DNA of 64,000 nt from Ophiura sarsii (lineage: Eukaryota > Echinodermata > Ophiuroidea > Amphilepidida > Ophiuridae). A program made the translations under genes and the position numbers. The stretch covers positions 19,021,658-19,085,657 of the forward strand of contig CM069457.1 of NCBI GenBank assembly GCA_035610835.1, written 5' to 3'. A model generated the notes under the pieces. That model searched no databases. It was not told where the DNA came from and was given only the letters and a program-made list of their open reading frames with translations. This document shows positions 48,282 through 60,400 of the stretch, piece after piece (positions within the stretch are counted from its first letter, which is position 1; every line of letters begins with the position of its first letter).

Positions 48282-48600
48282 CAAGTTTTAGAAGGTAAGA
48301 CGGGAAGGAATGCTCTTAAACCATGCATAAATCGATTTAGGAGACTGTTTTCTCCTTAAAAACTGACATTTTAAAGCCGCACACTGACGCACAAAATTTG
48401 AAAGGGCATTGAAAGAAAAAATGATGACACGAAAAAAATATGCAACATACAATGTCGCCAGTGAGATTTTTTGGAACTTCACATCAAGTTTTAGAAGGTA
48501 TGACAGGAAGGAATGCTCTTAAACCATGCATAAATCGATTTAGGAGACTGTTTTCTCCTTAAAAACTGACATTTTAAAGCCGCACTCTGACGCACAAAAT
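48282..48600. repeat. Direct duplication, 204-bp step
   Basis: CAAGTTTTAGAAGGTA.GAC.. through AAAGCCGCAC.CTGACGCACA occurs from 48282 and again from 48486. The second copy is interrupted by the satellite-bearing element (48622-51103) and resumes after it with GGATGACACAC. Confidence 0.85.
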
Positions 48601-48621
48601 TTTACAGGGCATGAAAAGAAA

Positions 48622-51103
48622 CAAGGCGGTTCTCGAACGGCGCGTCTCGCCTGTTCATCAAAAGTGACTTGAAAGAAATGATGATGAAACATATGATACA
48701 ATGTAGCACTGTCAGAGGTATGCATTGTAGTTAATGCAAGGGATGTAATACCTTGAAAAATTTAATCAACAAAAAGAACACACCAACCCCCTTCCCTACA
48801 CCAAATCACATCAAGATAGGCCTTACTGATCTATTTGACCCCATATTTGACCCCCGATGACCCCGAAAAATTAATCAACAAAAAGAACACACCACCCCCC
48901 TTCCCTCCACCAAATCCCATCAAGATAGGCCTTACTGATCTATTTGACCCCATATTTGACCCCCGATGATCCCTAAAAATTAATCAACAAAAAGAACACA
49001 CCATCCCTCTTCCGTCCACCAAATCCCATCAAGATAGGCCTTACTGATCTATTTGACCTCATATTTGACCCCCGATGACCCCGAAAAATTAATCAACAAA
49101 AAGAACACACCACCCCCCTTCCCTCCACCAAATCCCATCAAGATAGGCCTTACTGATCTATTTGACCCCATATTTGACCCCCGATGACCCCGAAAAATTA
49201 ATCAACAAAAAGAACACACCATCCCTCTTCCGTCCACCAAATCCCATCAAGATAGGCCTTACTGATCTATTTGACCCCATATTTGACCCCCGATAACCCC
49301 GAAAAAATAATCAACAAAAAGAACACCCCATCCCTCTTCCGTCCACCAGATCCCATCAAGATAAGCCTTACTGATCTATTTGACCCCATATTTGACCCCG
49401 ATGACCCCGAAAAATTAATCAACAAAAAGAACACACCATCCCTCTTCCATCCACCAAATCCCATCAAAATAGGCCTTACTGATCTATTTGACCCCCGATA
49501 ACCCCGAAAAATGAAGCAACAAAAAGAACACACCATCCCTCTTCCGTCCACCAAATCCCATCAAGATAGGCCTTACTGATCTATTTGACCCCATATTTGA
49601 CCCCCGATGACCCCGAAAAAATAATCAACAAAAAGAACACCCCATCCCTCTTCCGTCCACCAAATCCCATCAAGATAGGCCTTACTGATCTATTTGACCC
49701 CATATTTGACCCCCGATGACCCCGAAAAATTAATCAACAAAAAGAACACACCATCCCTCTTCCGTCCACCAAATCCCATCAAGATAGGCCTTACTGATCT
49801 ATTTGACCCCATATTTGACCCCCGATGACCCCGAAAAATTAATCAACAAAAAGAACACACCACCCCACTTCCCTCCACCAAATCCCATCAAGATAGGCCT
49901 TACTGATCTATTTGACCCCATATTTGACCCCCGATGACCCCGAAAAATTAATCAACAAAAAGAACACACCACCCCCCTTCCCTCTACCAAATCCCATCAA
50001 GATAGGCCTTACTGATCTATTTGACCCCATATTTGACCCCCGATGACCCCGAAAAATTAATCAACAAAAAGAACACACCACCCCCCTTCCCTCCACCAAA
50101 TCCCATCAAGATAGGCCTTACTGATCTATTTGACCCCATATTTGACCCCCAATGACCCCGAAAAATTAATCAACAAAAAGAACACACCATCCCTCCACCA
50201 AATCCCATCAAGATAGGCCTTACTGATTTATTTGACCCCATATTTGACCCCCGATGACCCCGAAAAATTAATCAACAAAAAGAACACACCATCCCCCTTC
50301 CCTCCACCAAATCCAATCAAGATAGGCCTTATGGATCTTATTTGACCCCCGATGACCTTGAATGACCTCTGATGACCTTGAAAATTTATTCAGCAAAAAT
50401 AACACACCACTCCCCTTTCCTCCACCAAATCTCATCAATATGGGCCGTACTGATCTATTTGACCCCATATTTGACCCCGATGACCTCTGGTGACCTTGAA
50501 AATTTAATCAGCAAAAAGAACACACCACCCCCCTTCCCTCCACCAAATCCCATCAAGATAGGCCTTACTGATCTATTTGACCCCATATTTGACCCCCGAT
50601 GACCTTGAATGACCTCTGATGACCTTGAAAATTTAATAAGCAAAAAGAACACACCACCCCCTTCCCTCCACCAAATCCCATGAAGATCGGCCTTACGGAT
50701 CTTATTTGACCCCATATTTGACCCCGATGACCTTGAATGACCTCCAATGACCTTGAAAATCTAATCAGCAAAAGAACACCCCACCCCCTTCCCTGACATC
50801 AAGTCCCATCAAGATAGGCCTTACGGATCTCTAGATATCGCGTCACAACGCGTCTCAAAAGTTTTAAGCATATTTGACCCCGATGACCTTGTATGACCCC
50901 CGATGACCTTGAAAAATCAATCAGCAACAGAAGGCACCACCCCCCTTCCCTCCACCAAGTCCCATCACGATAGGCCTTACGGATCTCCAGATATCGCGTC
51001 ACAAAGGTATTTCTTAGCACACGGCGGACGGCATACGGCGGACGGCGGACGCCGGACAGAAATAGTGATAACATAGTCTCTTTCTGATTACATCAGGCGA
51101 GAC
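48622..51103. mobile_element. Satellite-bearing mobile element, copy 2
   Basis: Same ends as copy 1 (33040-36266) and the same three-part layout: common 5' segment of about 140 bases, roughly twenty 109-base monomers, diverged monomers and GGACGGC-rich tail. It has fewer monomers than copy 1 and lacks one GACGGCTGACGGC segment. The host sequence is itself a duplicated unit, and the undisrupted version at 48375-48440 gives the empty site: GAAAGAAAAAATGATGACAC against GAAAAGAAA-[element]-AAAAAGGATGACAC. Confidence 0.88.
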
Positions 51104-53267
51104 AAAAAGGATGACACACAAAAAAAAAATGCAGCATATGACGTCACCAGCTGGCGTGTTGCCAATTCTGGCCCCAGTATACAGAAATAAGAAAATCAGG
51201 TCACTAGAAAGGTTCCCCGGGTACAGTGTCTTTCAGAGGGCATAACTTTTTTATGGAGGCATGTATTGATATGGGGTTTTCACCATTGTATTTCTCTTGT
51301 CAATACCTTTAATTTAATATATGGTTTGTCTACATTGCAAAAAAAATGAAAATCTACCAACATAGCTACATAGTGGTGTTTTGACACAATATTGGCATGT
51401 TTAGAGCGCGCTATATGTTGTTCAAATTGCTGTTATTTGAACAATTGAAATCCTGCAAAATAATGAATAATGAAAAAGTTGCCTCATACAATAGATTATT
51501 AGATGTGAAAGTTGCAAATGAAAGCGAACGTATAAATAAATTAAAAACTTCCGAATTTGGCACTTTGCCACTCCCATACAAAACTTTCATTCGATGGGCA
51601 ATCATAATCGTGGTTGGTGGACCTAAATTCGGTTCCGCTAACACACGCAACCTAGCATAAACGAATAAATCTTACCTTAAATTCAGGTAAGGTTTTTGAT
51701 GTTTCCCAATCAACTTTTAACTTGCTGTCATCTGGCCAACTTGTCAAGTCCGAACGAGTCGACAAATTTGTAAACAATGAAATTGAAATGAGTCATTCGG
51801 TGTTGCCAATCAATTATCAAGGCCGCGTCGCGTTCGGTCGCGTCCTTGTCTCTCTGGCACGTATAAAGAAACCGCTAAACACATCATGAAGAAAATCACT
51901 AAATTTAGAAACGTTGATACAGCATAGTCCCAAAAAACTGGGTCCAAAAAAGGAAGAGATCATTACTTTAAACTAGGAGATACTTGATTTTTAATTAGGT
52001 ATACCAGGAAAGGTGGGTATACAAGTCTTTACAAGTAAATATATCGTACCTTGATTCAAGCATTTGGGAGACCAATCAAATGTAAACGTTTGAGATTTTA
52101 AAAAAATACTCATTTGCCCGCTCATTTGAAGAGAGGCTCGGCTCGTTAGGCCTACTCAGTTTCCCCATGGACTTATCTAATATAAAGTCCATGGTTTCCC
52201 ATAGCAAAAACCGTAGTGCCTTGCATTTGCGCGCGTGGCGCAAATTTTCACTCCATGGTCGTGGAGTTTATTATTGGGTACAATAAGTACAAGTTCATTA
52301 ACATTCCATCGTGTTACATTTTCGGTTCTTTACTTGTTTCTTACAGCAATAAATGTTGTGTTTTAAACTCCGACATCGTGTCCAAAAAAACTGGGCCCAC
52401 AAACCAGAGAGCTTAATAAAAATAACTCAAAGTGTAGGAACTTAGAAGCATGATAGTAGCGGGGATTGATAGCTGCTAGGGATATAAAAGTAATTCTGCC
52501 ATTATTTGGTAAAATTATGATACCAATCGGATGTAAGAGTTAAACAGATGAAGTTGAACCATGCCTTCAATTTCTTTTAATAACACCTCACCAGGTTAGA
52601 GTGAACATTTTATTAAATTATCAGAAATGCATCGCTATAAATACCAGGAATGAGCCACAATGTTGTCATTCCAAAGCTTCGGGGACAACTTGGCAGCAAC
52701 CCTTTTCAATAACACTGCGGTCGGGGCTTGGAGCTCTCTTCAAGGCGATATTAAATCGAGCAATTTTTGTATATGCCTACTTAAACTTGAAGAAGTAAAA
52801 TCTCATATTGTTGCAATGAAAGCAAGATTGAAAGCAAGATTGAGAGAGAGAGGTTACCATTCCTCAGTGACTTGTTAGTTTTATCTGTCTTCTCTTCTTT
52901 GTGCTGTTATCTTGAAAGGACCCCAATGGAAATAAATTCTTGTGTGGCTTTTGGGCTATCCTTGGTCTTATTACGTGCTTTCTGCCTATGTTTTTAGGCT
53001 TATATTTATTAATGTGCAAGTAAAATATGAAATGAAAAGAAATAAGGTTTTTGAATTCAAAGCTTTGAATACAGCGTGGTTAGGACCCCTTTCCCCCTGA
53101 TTGAGGTCAAAAGAATCGCACATGCACAGTGTAGACTACAATTTTGCCTTCTGTAATTATGACTATTTGGGTTATAACAACCTCCACATAACCAGTAGCC
53201 CCGCCCGCCACCTCGGTCTTTTCTCATTTTTTCCTATTTCATTTCCCCCTCCTACCCCCTTTATACT

Positions 53268-53655
53268 GCACTCTTATTCTAGATTAGTCAAATTTGACAC
53301 GGAAATGGTCAAATCTGACACAGAAAATTAGTCCGCGGGGAAACTACAACTTATATTAGTCAAAATAACACAGAAAATGTGTCACCTTTTTTGACACTGA
53401 AGTGTGTCAAATGTAACAACTTATATCCGGGTCAAAATGATCTTTTTATTTGTTAAATCGGAATCGGAATAGTATTCAAATGATCATTTTGACCCGGATA
53501 TTTGTTCCATTTTAAACACTTCAGTGTCAAAAAAGGTGACACATTTTTGCAACTAATTTCAGACGCATAACGACCAATAAATTGATCAGTGTAACACAAA
53601 CATGTGTCAAAAAGAAATGACACGGAAAATTTGACTAATCAAGAATAAGAGTGTG
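53268..53655. mobile_element. Foldback MITE with CACTCTTATTCT ends
   Basis: CACTCTTATTCTAGATTAGT..AAATTTGACACGG at the left is inverted at the right (GACACGGAAAATTTGACTAA, AAGAATAAGAGTG). A second, inner inverted pair is ATCCGGGTCAAAATGATC / GATCATTTTGACCCGGAT, around 53430-53500. Confidence 0.8.
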
Positions 53656-53769
53656 CCCCCTGAGTTACGCCACTGGTGGGGGGGGGGGGGGGGGGGGGGG
53701 GAAGGGGCGATCGCCCACCAATCTTTTGAGTCCGTCGGTTGAGATTGAGAATGAATTATGATGTTATGG

Positions 53770-54019
53770 CAGTGGCGTAGCCAGGTTATTCATATTTGAG
53801 GGGGGGGGGGGGGGGCGAGAACTGAAAATGAACCGACAACTTGTTTTGAGTGAAGACATGCGCGCGTAGCCCGCGAATATTTTTGACTTTACACCTATTT
53901 TTGGCACGATTGAGGTACGTTTTGGTTCTAACCGACACGACGTCAATATTGGGGGGGGGGGGGGGGGGGGGCGATTGCCCCCCCCCCCCCCCTCGCCCCC
54001 CCCTCTGGCTACGCCACTG
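53770..54019. mobile_element. hAT-type MITE with 8-bp duplication TGTTATGG
   Basis: CAGTGGCGTAGCCAG and CTGGCTACGCCACTG are perfect 15-base inverses, flanked by exact TGTTATGG at 53762-53769 and 54020-54027. Long G and C runs sit inside each end. 250 bases, noncoding. Confidence 0.92.
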
Positions 54020-55271
54020 TGTTATGGCGGTCAAATTATATATAGCACAAAACAAGGGCACTCTAATAGCCTCAGGGTACAAAGATAGCTATTTTTCACG
54101 CGCTACGTGCGTATGTACTCGTTTACACCAACATTGTCACCTCAATCATGCGCAACGCTTTATATTATAAAGCGCAACTTGATTTTCTCGCGCTATACGA
54201 GTGCATTTCTTCAAGTGTCGGTAAAGTCTTGTCGGATCACTTTTATTTCTCGCCCCTTCAATTATTATGACAAACCGCTACGCCACTGCCCCCCCCCCCC
54301 CCCCCCCCCCCGGCCCTCGGTGGAGGTCAAACGAACATCTAGAAAGAATCTATTTGGGCTGTCCCTCTGAACCAACTAAAGGCCTAATGCCACGTGCCGT
54401 CTTGTTGTTGAAAGAGTAGATTCCCTAGTATAGGTGGGATTGAAGTTATTGAACAATATCAGTGGCTGTATAATCATCATAGGAGAATGCTTGCGCTACC
54501 GTGGTGTTTGAAACTCTCATGAATCATGAGGTACTTTTGATCGTGGAAGTTTGGCATAAAGTGCGTCGTAAACACAAGCGGGAACACAAGAAAACCGAAC
54601 ATGACTTTTCCCGGGGCAACTTCTTGACACAGGCATATAAAAATGAAAAAATATGGGTGATTATAATATTTAAAAGTGCATAGTTCAATGGATTGCAAAT
54701 TTCTTTGTGAAAGTAATTATCCGGCGTGCATGGGTATTTTGTTATTGTATAGGCCTGCCTATATGGCCCTATTTTTTCAAGTCAATAAAAGGTCGGAATA
54801 ATTATAGTTTCAGTCCCTAAAAATTGAATTTAATAGGAGTTTAGATGCCTCGCATAATAATCCCATGATGACAAGCCATTGTATATAATTATTTGTTGAT
54901 TATTTCTTGTATCCCCGTTATTTATTTAGCTCCATAGTCATTATACGGGCATTATACATTACTGCAATATCGTGTTCGGCATCGTCTGGCTTTCCTTTAA
55001 AATGTGTTGTATAGCGCCCTCTAAATGAGAAATACCGGCGGAAAACAAAAAATGTCTTATTCAAATTGAAAATGACAAATCAGAGAATGACAATCATTGG
55101 TTTGATTGCTTTAATAAATGTTTGATAAGACTAGACATATATTTTAAAAAAAAAATCTTAACATAAAAAATTCTCTTTTGAGCCACTCTCATTATTTTTT
55201 GTCAGAAATTGTGACCAAACTAAGTAGGCTTCACTATTTTGTGTTGCAGCCCTGACGGTGCAGCCACTTTC

Positions 55272-55308
55272 AAGCTGAGACTAGTATTACTAATACTAGT
55301 CTCAGCTT
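55272..55308. repeat. Perfect 37-base palindrome
   Basis: Arms AAGCTGAGACTAGTATTA and TAATACTAGTCTCAGCTT of 18 bases with one central base. No larger element around it is evident. Confidence 0.9.
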
Positions 55309-55689
55309 TCAAGGGTCCCTTCTTCACAAATAGCCCACATAATTCAATGTGGAGAATCCCACTTTTTGTCAAACTGTATTCCTAATGGTTCAGATCAAGC
55401 TCGTTGGTGGTATGATCATGAAATGGCCACCGTCTTTCATTGCAACGTCTGTTTTCAAGTTTTTACACTGAATGGTCGAAAATTGAAAATATACCCCTTT
55501 CGGTTTTAGAAATCCGGTAAAGATGGTGGATTTATCTTGGTATTAAATTGATATTTTCATGGGTGGGTGTATCTCTTTTCGTGGTACCCCCACTCCACTT
55601 CCCAACCGCCGCCGGTGGAAACCACTCCAGTGTAGGCATACTATAACGAAAACGGGAAAGTTCAAACTTTATATTTACCGATTATCTTT

Positions 55690-56068
55690 TTTAGGTATAT
55701 TATGTGATCTTTCCAGGGAACGCCCTCAACATCGAAAAAAAAATAGAAAGCAGATTTTCTTGCAGATTTACATTTCTGATCATAAATCATGCATACATTC
55801 CAAGTTACAGGGCGATACGATTCTTAATTACTTCAAAATCATGGTTTAAGAGTGAAAATAAACTGTCGGAATCCCGACAGTTTATATATTTCACTCTAAA
55901 TTCACTCTAAAACCATGATTTTGAGGTAATTATGAATCGTATCGCTCTGTAACTTGGAATGTATGTATGATTTATGATCGGAAATGTAAATCTGCAAGAA
56001 AATCTACTTTCTAAAAAGAATCATGAATAGAGGGCGCCCTCTGGAAAAGATCACATAATATGTCTTTA
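55690..56068. mobile_element. Palindromic MITE, copy 3 (most complete)
   Basis: Both arms are long and well matched: TTTCTTGCAGATTTACATTT and its inverse, CGATACGATTC.TAATTACTTC and its inverse. The turn is at CTGTCGGAATCCCGACAG near 55870. Ends AGGTATATTATGTGATC / GATCACATAATATGTCTT. Confidence 0.88.
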
Positions 56069-56136
56069 GGCCTAACGGTAGAATGATGTTCTAATTGCTG
56101 GCCCGATTTTCAACTTGATGTTTTCTATTTGACATG

Positions 56137-56514
56137 AAAGATCTTTTCCAAGTAGCGCCCTCTATCATTGATTTTTACTATGAAAGCAGATTTTCTTGCA
56201 GATTTGCATTTTTGATCATAAATCATAAAGATCTTCCAAGTTACAGATCGATACTATTCCAAATCACTTCAAAATCATGGTATGAAAATAAATAGATTGT
56301 ATAGTTGTACCGCTGCGGTACAATATATTTTTCAAATTTTACTCTAAGTTCATCTAAAACTATGATTTTGAGGTAATTAGGAATCGTATCGCTCTGTAAC
56401 TTCGAATATATTTATGATTTATGATCAGAAAAGTAAATCTGCAAGAAAATCTGCTTCCAATCTCTTTTTAGGATTGAGGGCGTCCCCTGGAAAAGATCAC
56501 ATAATATACCTTTA
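56137..56514. mobile_element. Palindromic MITE, copy 4, inserted in a dispersed repeat
   Basis: Starts AAAGATCTTTTCCAAGTAGC and ends AAAAGATCACATAATATACC. The turn is at TTGTACCGCTGCGGTACAA near 56320. The flanking sequence on both sides is the repeat present without insertion at 5228-5405. Confidence 0.82.
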
Positions 56515-57039
56515 AATTTGTAGCATTTCAAAGCCTTGAGTTGCATAACTCCCAATGGTTCTTATTTTAGAAGCACAAGGTCACAAGAAATGTGCCCATT
56601 GAGTAATGTTGAGTAGTACACACAGGGAGTACACAAACTGGCTACATGTACAAGGTATACATGCACAATCCAGAGAGATTACACCTCCCTGCACAACCAT
56701 GGCATTACCTGCCATGCCATGGCACAACATAAAATATAATTTACATATTATAATTTAGTAGGAGGGGAACAACGGGCAGATGACAAGATATAATAATATA
56801 TAGAGGGACAAAGTGACAGAACAGAAGGATAAATAGGGGGAGTACCCGGTATGTAATTTAATGATAGGCAAAAACTGATAATTAATTGACTTTGACGAAC
56901 AGGTGGATTAGCTTCCCGATGCCATGACAACAACGCGCTATTGACAGCTGTAGTATACATTGACAACACATACAAATTTAGCGCGCTCAGCTAAAAATAG
57001 AAAATGATGTCACCCCGTGCTGAAAAGGCAAATCATTGA

Positions 57040-57488
57040 CTTTGTTTACACGGTACACCATCCACCATTCACACGCCGAACACAAGAAGCCGCCGAAGCG
57101 TGCCTACGTCACCCCCGCATATTTACAGTTCACGTGAGTCCAGCAACCGTTTTTAGCGACCACCACTCCACCACGTTGTGTTTACCGGATTAATTTGTTA
57201 GTTTTCAAATATTATTAATTGTGATTTGGCACCTTTTGTGTCCGATCCTGAAGTCCAAGTTCAGAGCGAGATAACTAAAATTATTCAGCAAAGCAAAGGA
57301 GAGGAGCTCTCTCAAACGACAAACGTTGAGCTAAAAAAAAAGAGGAGCGGGGATAGGCAGGACAACACGAAAGACATCCGAACGGAAAACGTACAATTTT
57401 GACAACAAATACTCATCACAAATTCATGGGAATAATATTTTTTCCTCTAGGAAACTATAGTGATACTTCACGAGATATGGATTAAAAC
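57040..57488 (+). promoter_or_regulatory. Probable promoter/5' UTR of the gene at 57489
   Basis: This is less AT-rich than its surroundings. It contains a CRE-like TACGTCA (57105-57111) and an E-box CACGTG (57131-57136). TTTTTTCCTCTAG ending at 57450 resembles an acceptor, so a 5' UTR intron is possible. A minimal upstream ORF, ATG GAT TAA, lies at 57477-57485. The transcription start is not visible. Confidence 0.4.
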
Positions 57489-60400
57489 ATGGATATCAGC
57501 AAAAAGCGACGTTCAAGTCGGGAAAGATCACGATCACGCACCCGTGGAAAAAGTCCCGGAAAGAACGCCGGCAGCAAACACCGAGCGTCGACCCCATCGT
57601 CGCCCGTAGATGCCGGTGACTGCAAACGTCAACAACTTGCATCGCACGAGGCTTCTGCTGATTGTGTACAGGATCAAGAAGAAGCTGAAACAATGCCTGT
57701 GATAAATGGGTGAGACTTATTTCGTTTGTAATGAAATGTTTCATATAACAAGCCTCAATTATCAATACCTCATTTCAATTGAGTGCTTTTAGTCAACAAT
57801 TAATCATTTTTTTGCAGATTTTCTTTTCATCAAAATATTAAAAATATCATGATAATAATTAGATATTGATAAAATGCTGTTTGAGTATTTCAGATTAGGA
57901 TATTTTGTATTGACAGCAATTAATAAAGTAAGAACTAAGGGAAAATTGTTGCAACATTATTATAAAGTTATTTTTCAATTTGCAAGACATTAGTATTAGT
58001 TGATTGACCAATATAAGTGAATATACCAAAGCCAAATTATGAATTTGTCGGTAATCAACTTCTAAAGTGAGACTGACTGAGTGTTGGATAATTCATTCAG
58101 GAGCCATTTTGAAATGGATTCTGTAAAAGTGAAAATGTACAATGCAATACATTGTCATATAAAATACACAAACTTATTGCTGACAAGAGAATATAATTTG
58201 CCGAGATTGTATGGTCAATATGAATGTATTTGTGCAATATGAGACATTTTGAAATAGGGGCATACAGCCTACAGGGGCAAGCAAGCGTGTATTTTGTTGT
58301 AAACATTTATTCCCCATATTGGCTATGTAGAGCTATGTGTCAGAGCTACCCACTGACACCTTGAGGGGCAATCTCATTTAGGGGGAGGGGGAAAGCTGAT
58401 TTAAAAAAAAAAAACTTTCCATTTTTAAAGCCATCAACTTTTGAGTTGACTATCTTCTGAAGATAGCATGCACTAATAACATTATTTGTCTGTTTGTACC
58501 CAAGTCCCAAGGGTCACTGAAAGTTAAAAAACCCCCATTTTTATGGATGGACCTTTCTCTTTTCTCTTTACAGACTTCCAGACAAGGATGTGAAATGGCT
58601 GAGTAAGTTGGAATCCCGTCCAGATAACCCAGAGAAGAAAGCCATCAAAGAAAAGTTACGAGCCAGACCTGGCACCGGCAAGAATGAAACAACTACAGAC
58701 AGGCACCGGACAAAAGGGCCTATGGTAAATTATTCATTATAAGCTCACCTTTTGTTTTTATGATTCGAAATGTTGAAGGAAAACAAGATTTGGTACCGAT
58801 ACTCAGTAAATTGAAGCAAAAAAGGCTACTGGAGATGCAGTATAAGGAATGAGAATTAGGTAGATCAGGACTGAGGTAGATGATTGATCAATTAAATACT
58901 AAATCCCTTTTTATTGTATCCATTATCATGAATTGTGTTTTATATTTGGGTATTGTTATCATCCTTATTTTATTGCCCATTATCCATTGAAGCCGTAATT
59001 AATGGGTCATTGTGAAAGTTACGGGGCATAACAGTAAGTGCGAACACCTGTCAAAACAGTGTAATTGTTTCCACAAATGGAAAAACACCTGCAATGTTGT
59101 GTGATCTTTTGGATGCAATCACTAAAATGAATTGAAAGTATTTGATATGTTCAATTTTTGAATACGGCCATTTTATAATCAAATGTGTGTGTGGGGGAGG
59201 CATGGGATGGGGGATGGCATATTATCACTGTCGGGCATGGTCTGACTATGAATAGCCATTGTGAGCTGTGAACAACGCTTTAAATAAAGAGGAGTATAAC
59301 CAGGTGTGCAGTTAAGTGCGGGCGAGGTTAGATGCTGAGCATCAACTTCTAACTTGAGAGTGAGCTGGAGCCTGGAGGGATGCTGTAGTTTCAAATTTTG
59401 AGAGTGAGAGGGGGGGGGATGAAGTTCCACAAATTGGCGCGAAAAATCAGGTTTGATAACTTTTAACCTCGCACACACACACCCCTTGTTACGCCAATGG
59501 GTGGAGTTAAATTCCAACTAAATTTACTCTGGGCTCACTGTTTTCCATTATGGGCCTCAGTGGCGTACCCAGAGGGGGGGGGGGTCCAGGGGGGCCCCCT
59601 GAAATAACCCCGTCGGTAAAAACGACCCTCCGTCGGTAGATTTGCGATCTTGACCATGCAATTTTTTTTGACCGGTTATGCGGACAACTTCATCCCCCCA
59701 CTTATCAAGATTTCAGTTGCTGACAGGGAAAAATTATGCATGCTTTACGATTTTTTTGTGAGTCTGTACTCTGTAATTTTTTTTTGTCGGTACATCATGC
59801 CTTTTGTCGGTACAACTATGGTCGACGTGCCCCTCCAGTTTCCAAAAGCTGGGTACGCCACTGATGGGCCTCTTTTTAACACCATCATGCCTATATGACC
59901 ATGGGCATGCTATGACTGGAGCTCTTCCAAAAAAGAAGTCCGGTGATCTCAAGCCAGATTATCTTACAAGCTGCACTGGTTATATAAATATGCAAATCAC
60001 TGGCTGTTATTGTCATACAGGAAAACACCTGTTCCTGTTTTCTTTGTTTCGTTTACAATAATTGTTTGAAAACAACAAAGAAGTAGGTCTCCTAATGTTT
60101 TTGAACTATTGTTATTCTCAAGTCAAAGGTTTTAATGAGTATGAAATCTGGTGAATTTAGTTACCTTTACTGTTTAACACTTGTGTATAAACCCTTTACT
60201 TTCTCATTATTGTTCTGTTTTTCACCTGTTTTGTATCCATTGCATGGGCATTTTGTAACAGTTTTAACTAAAATTTGTTAGCAGCTCTTTATTAATTTGT
60301 TAAAATGCACAAACAAACACTTACATATACAATTGCAATACGTAACCAGGAAGGGTGAAATATGCAGCAAATGCACCTGTCATATTCTAAACTGAAAAAA

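Larger units (their letters stand above)
44977..57450. other. Upstream region of SLC44 and of the gene at 57489, no exon identified
   Basis: Repeat-rich: hAT-type elements, an expanded TTAGGC-type MITE, a Penelope/LINE remnant, the second satellite-bearing element, and two palindromic MITEs. Small ORFs at 51397-51660, 52216-52416 and 52601-52878 show no recognised domain. SLC44 exon 1 has an acceptor at its 5' edge, so a noncoding first exon of that gene should lie here, but I cannot place it. Confidence 0.6.

Noticed and set aside
51397..51660. 87-codon ORF on the plus strand
   Set aside because: No recognisable domain, overlapped by an equally long ORF on the other strand, no splice or promoter context.
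52601..52878. ORF with a pattern loosely like a LINE C-terminus (FNNTAVGAWSSL...)
   Set aside because: Only a few positions fit the usual W-N-x-L-P type pattern; too weak to annotate.
53786..54170. ORFs with poly-Gly/poly-Pro around 53.8-54.3 kb
   Set aside because: Produced by G and C runs inside hAT-type elements.
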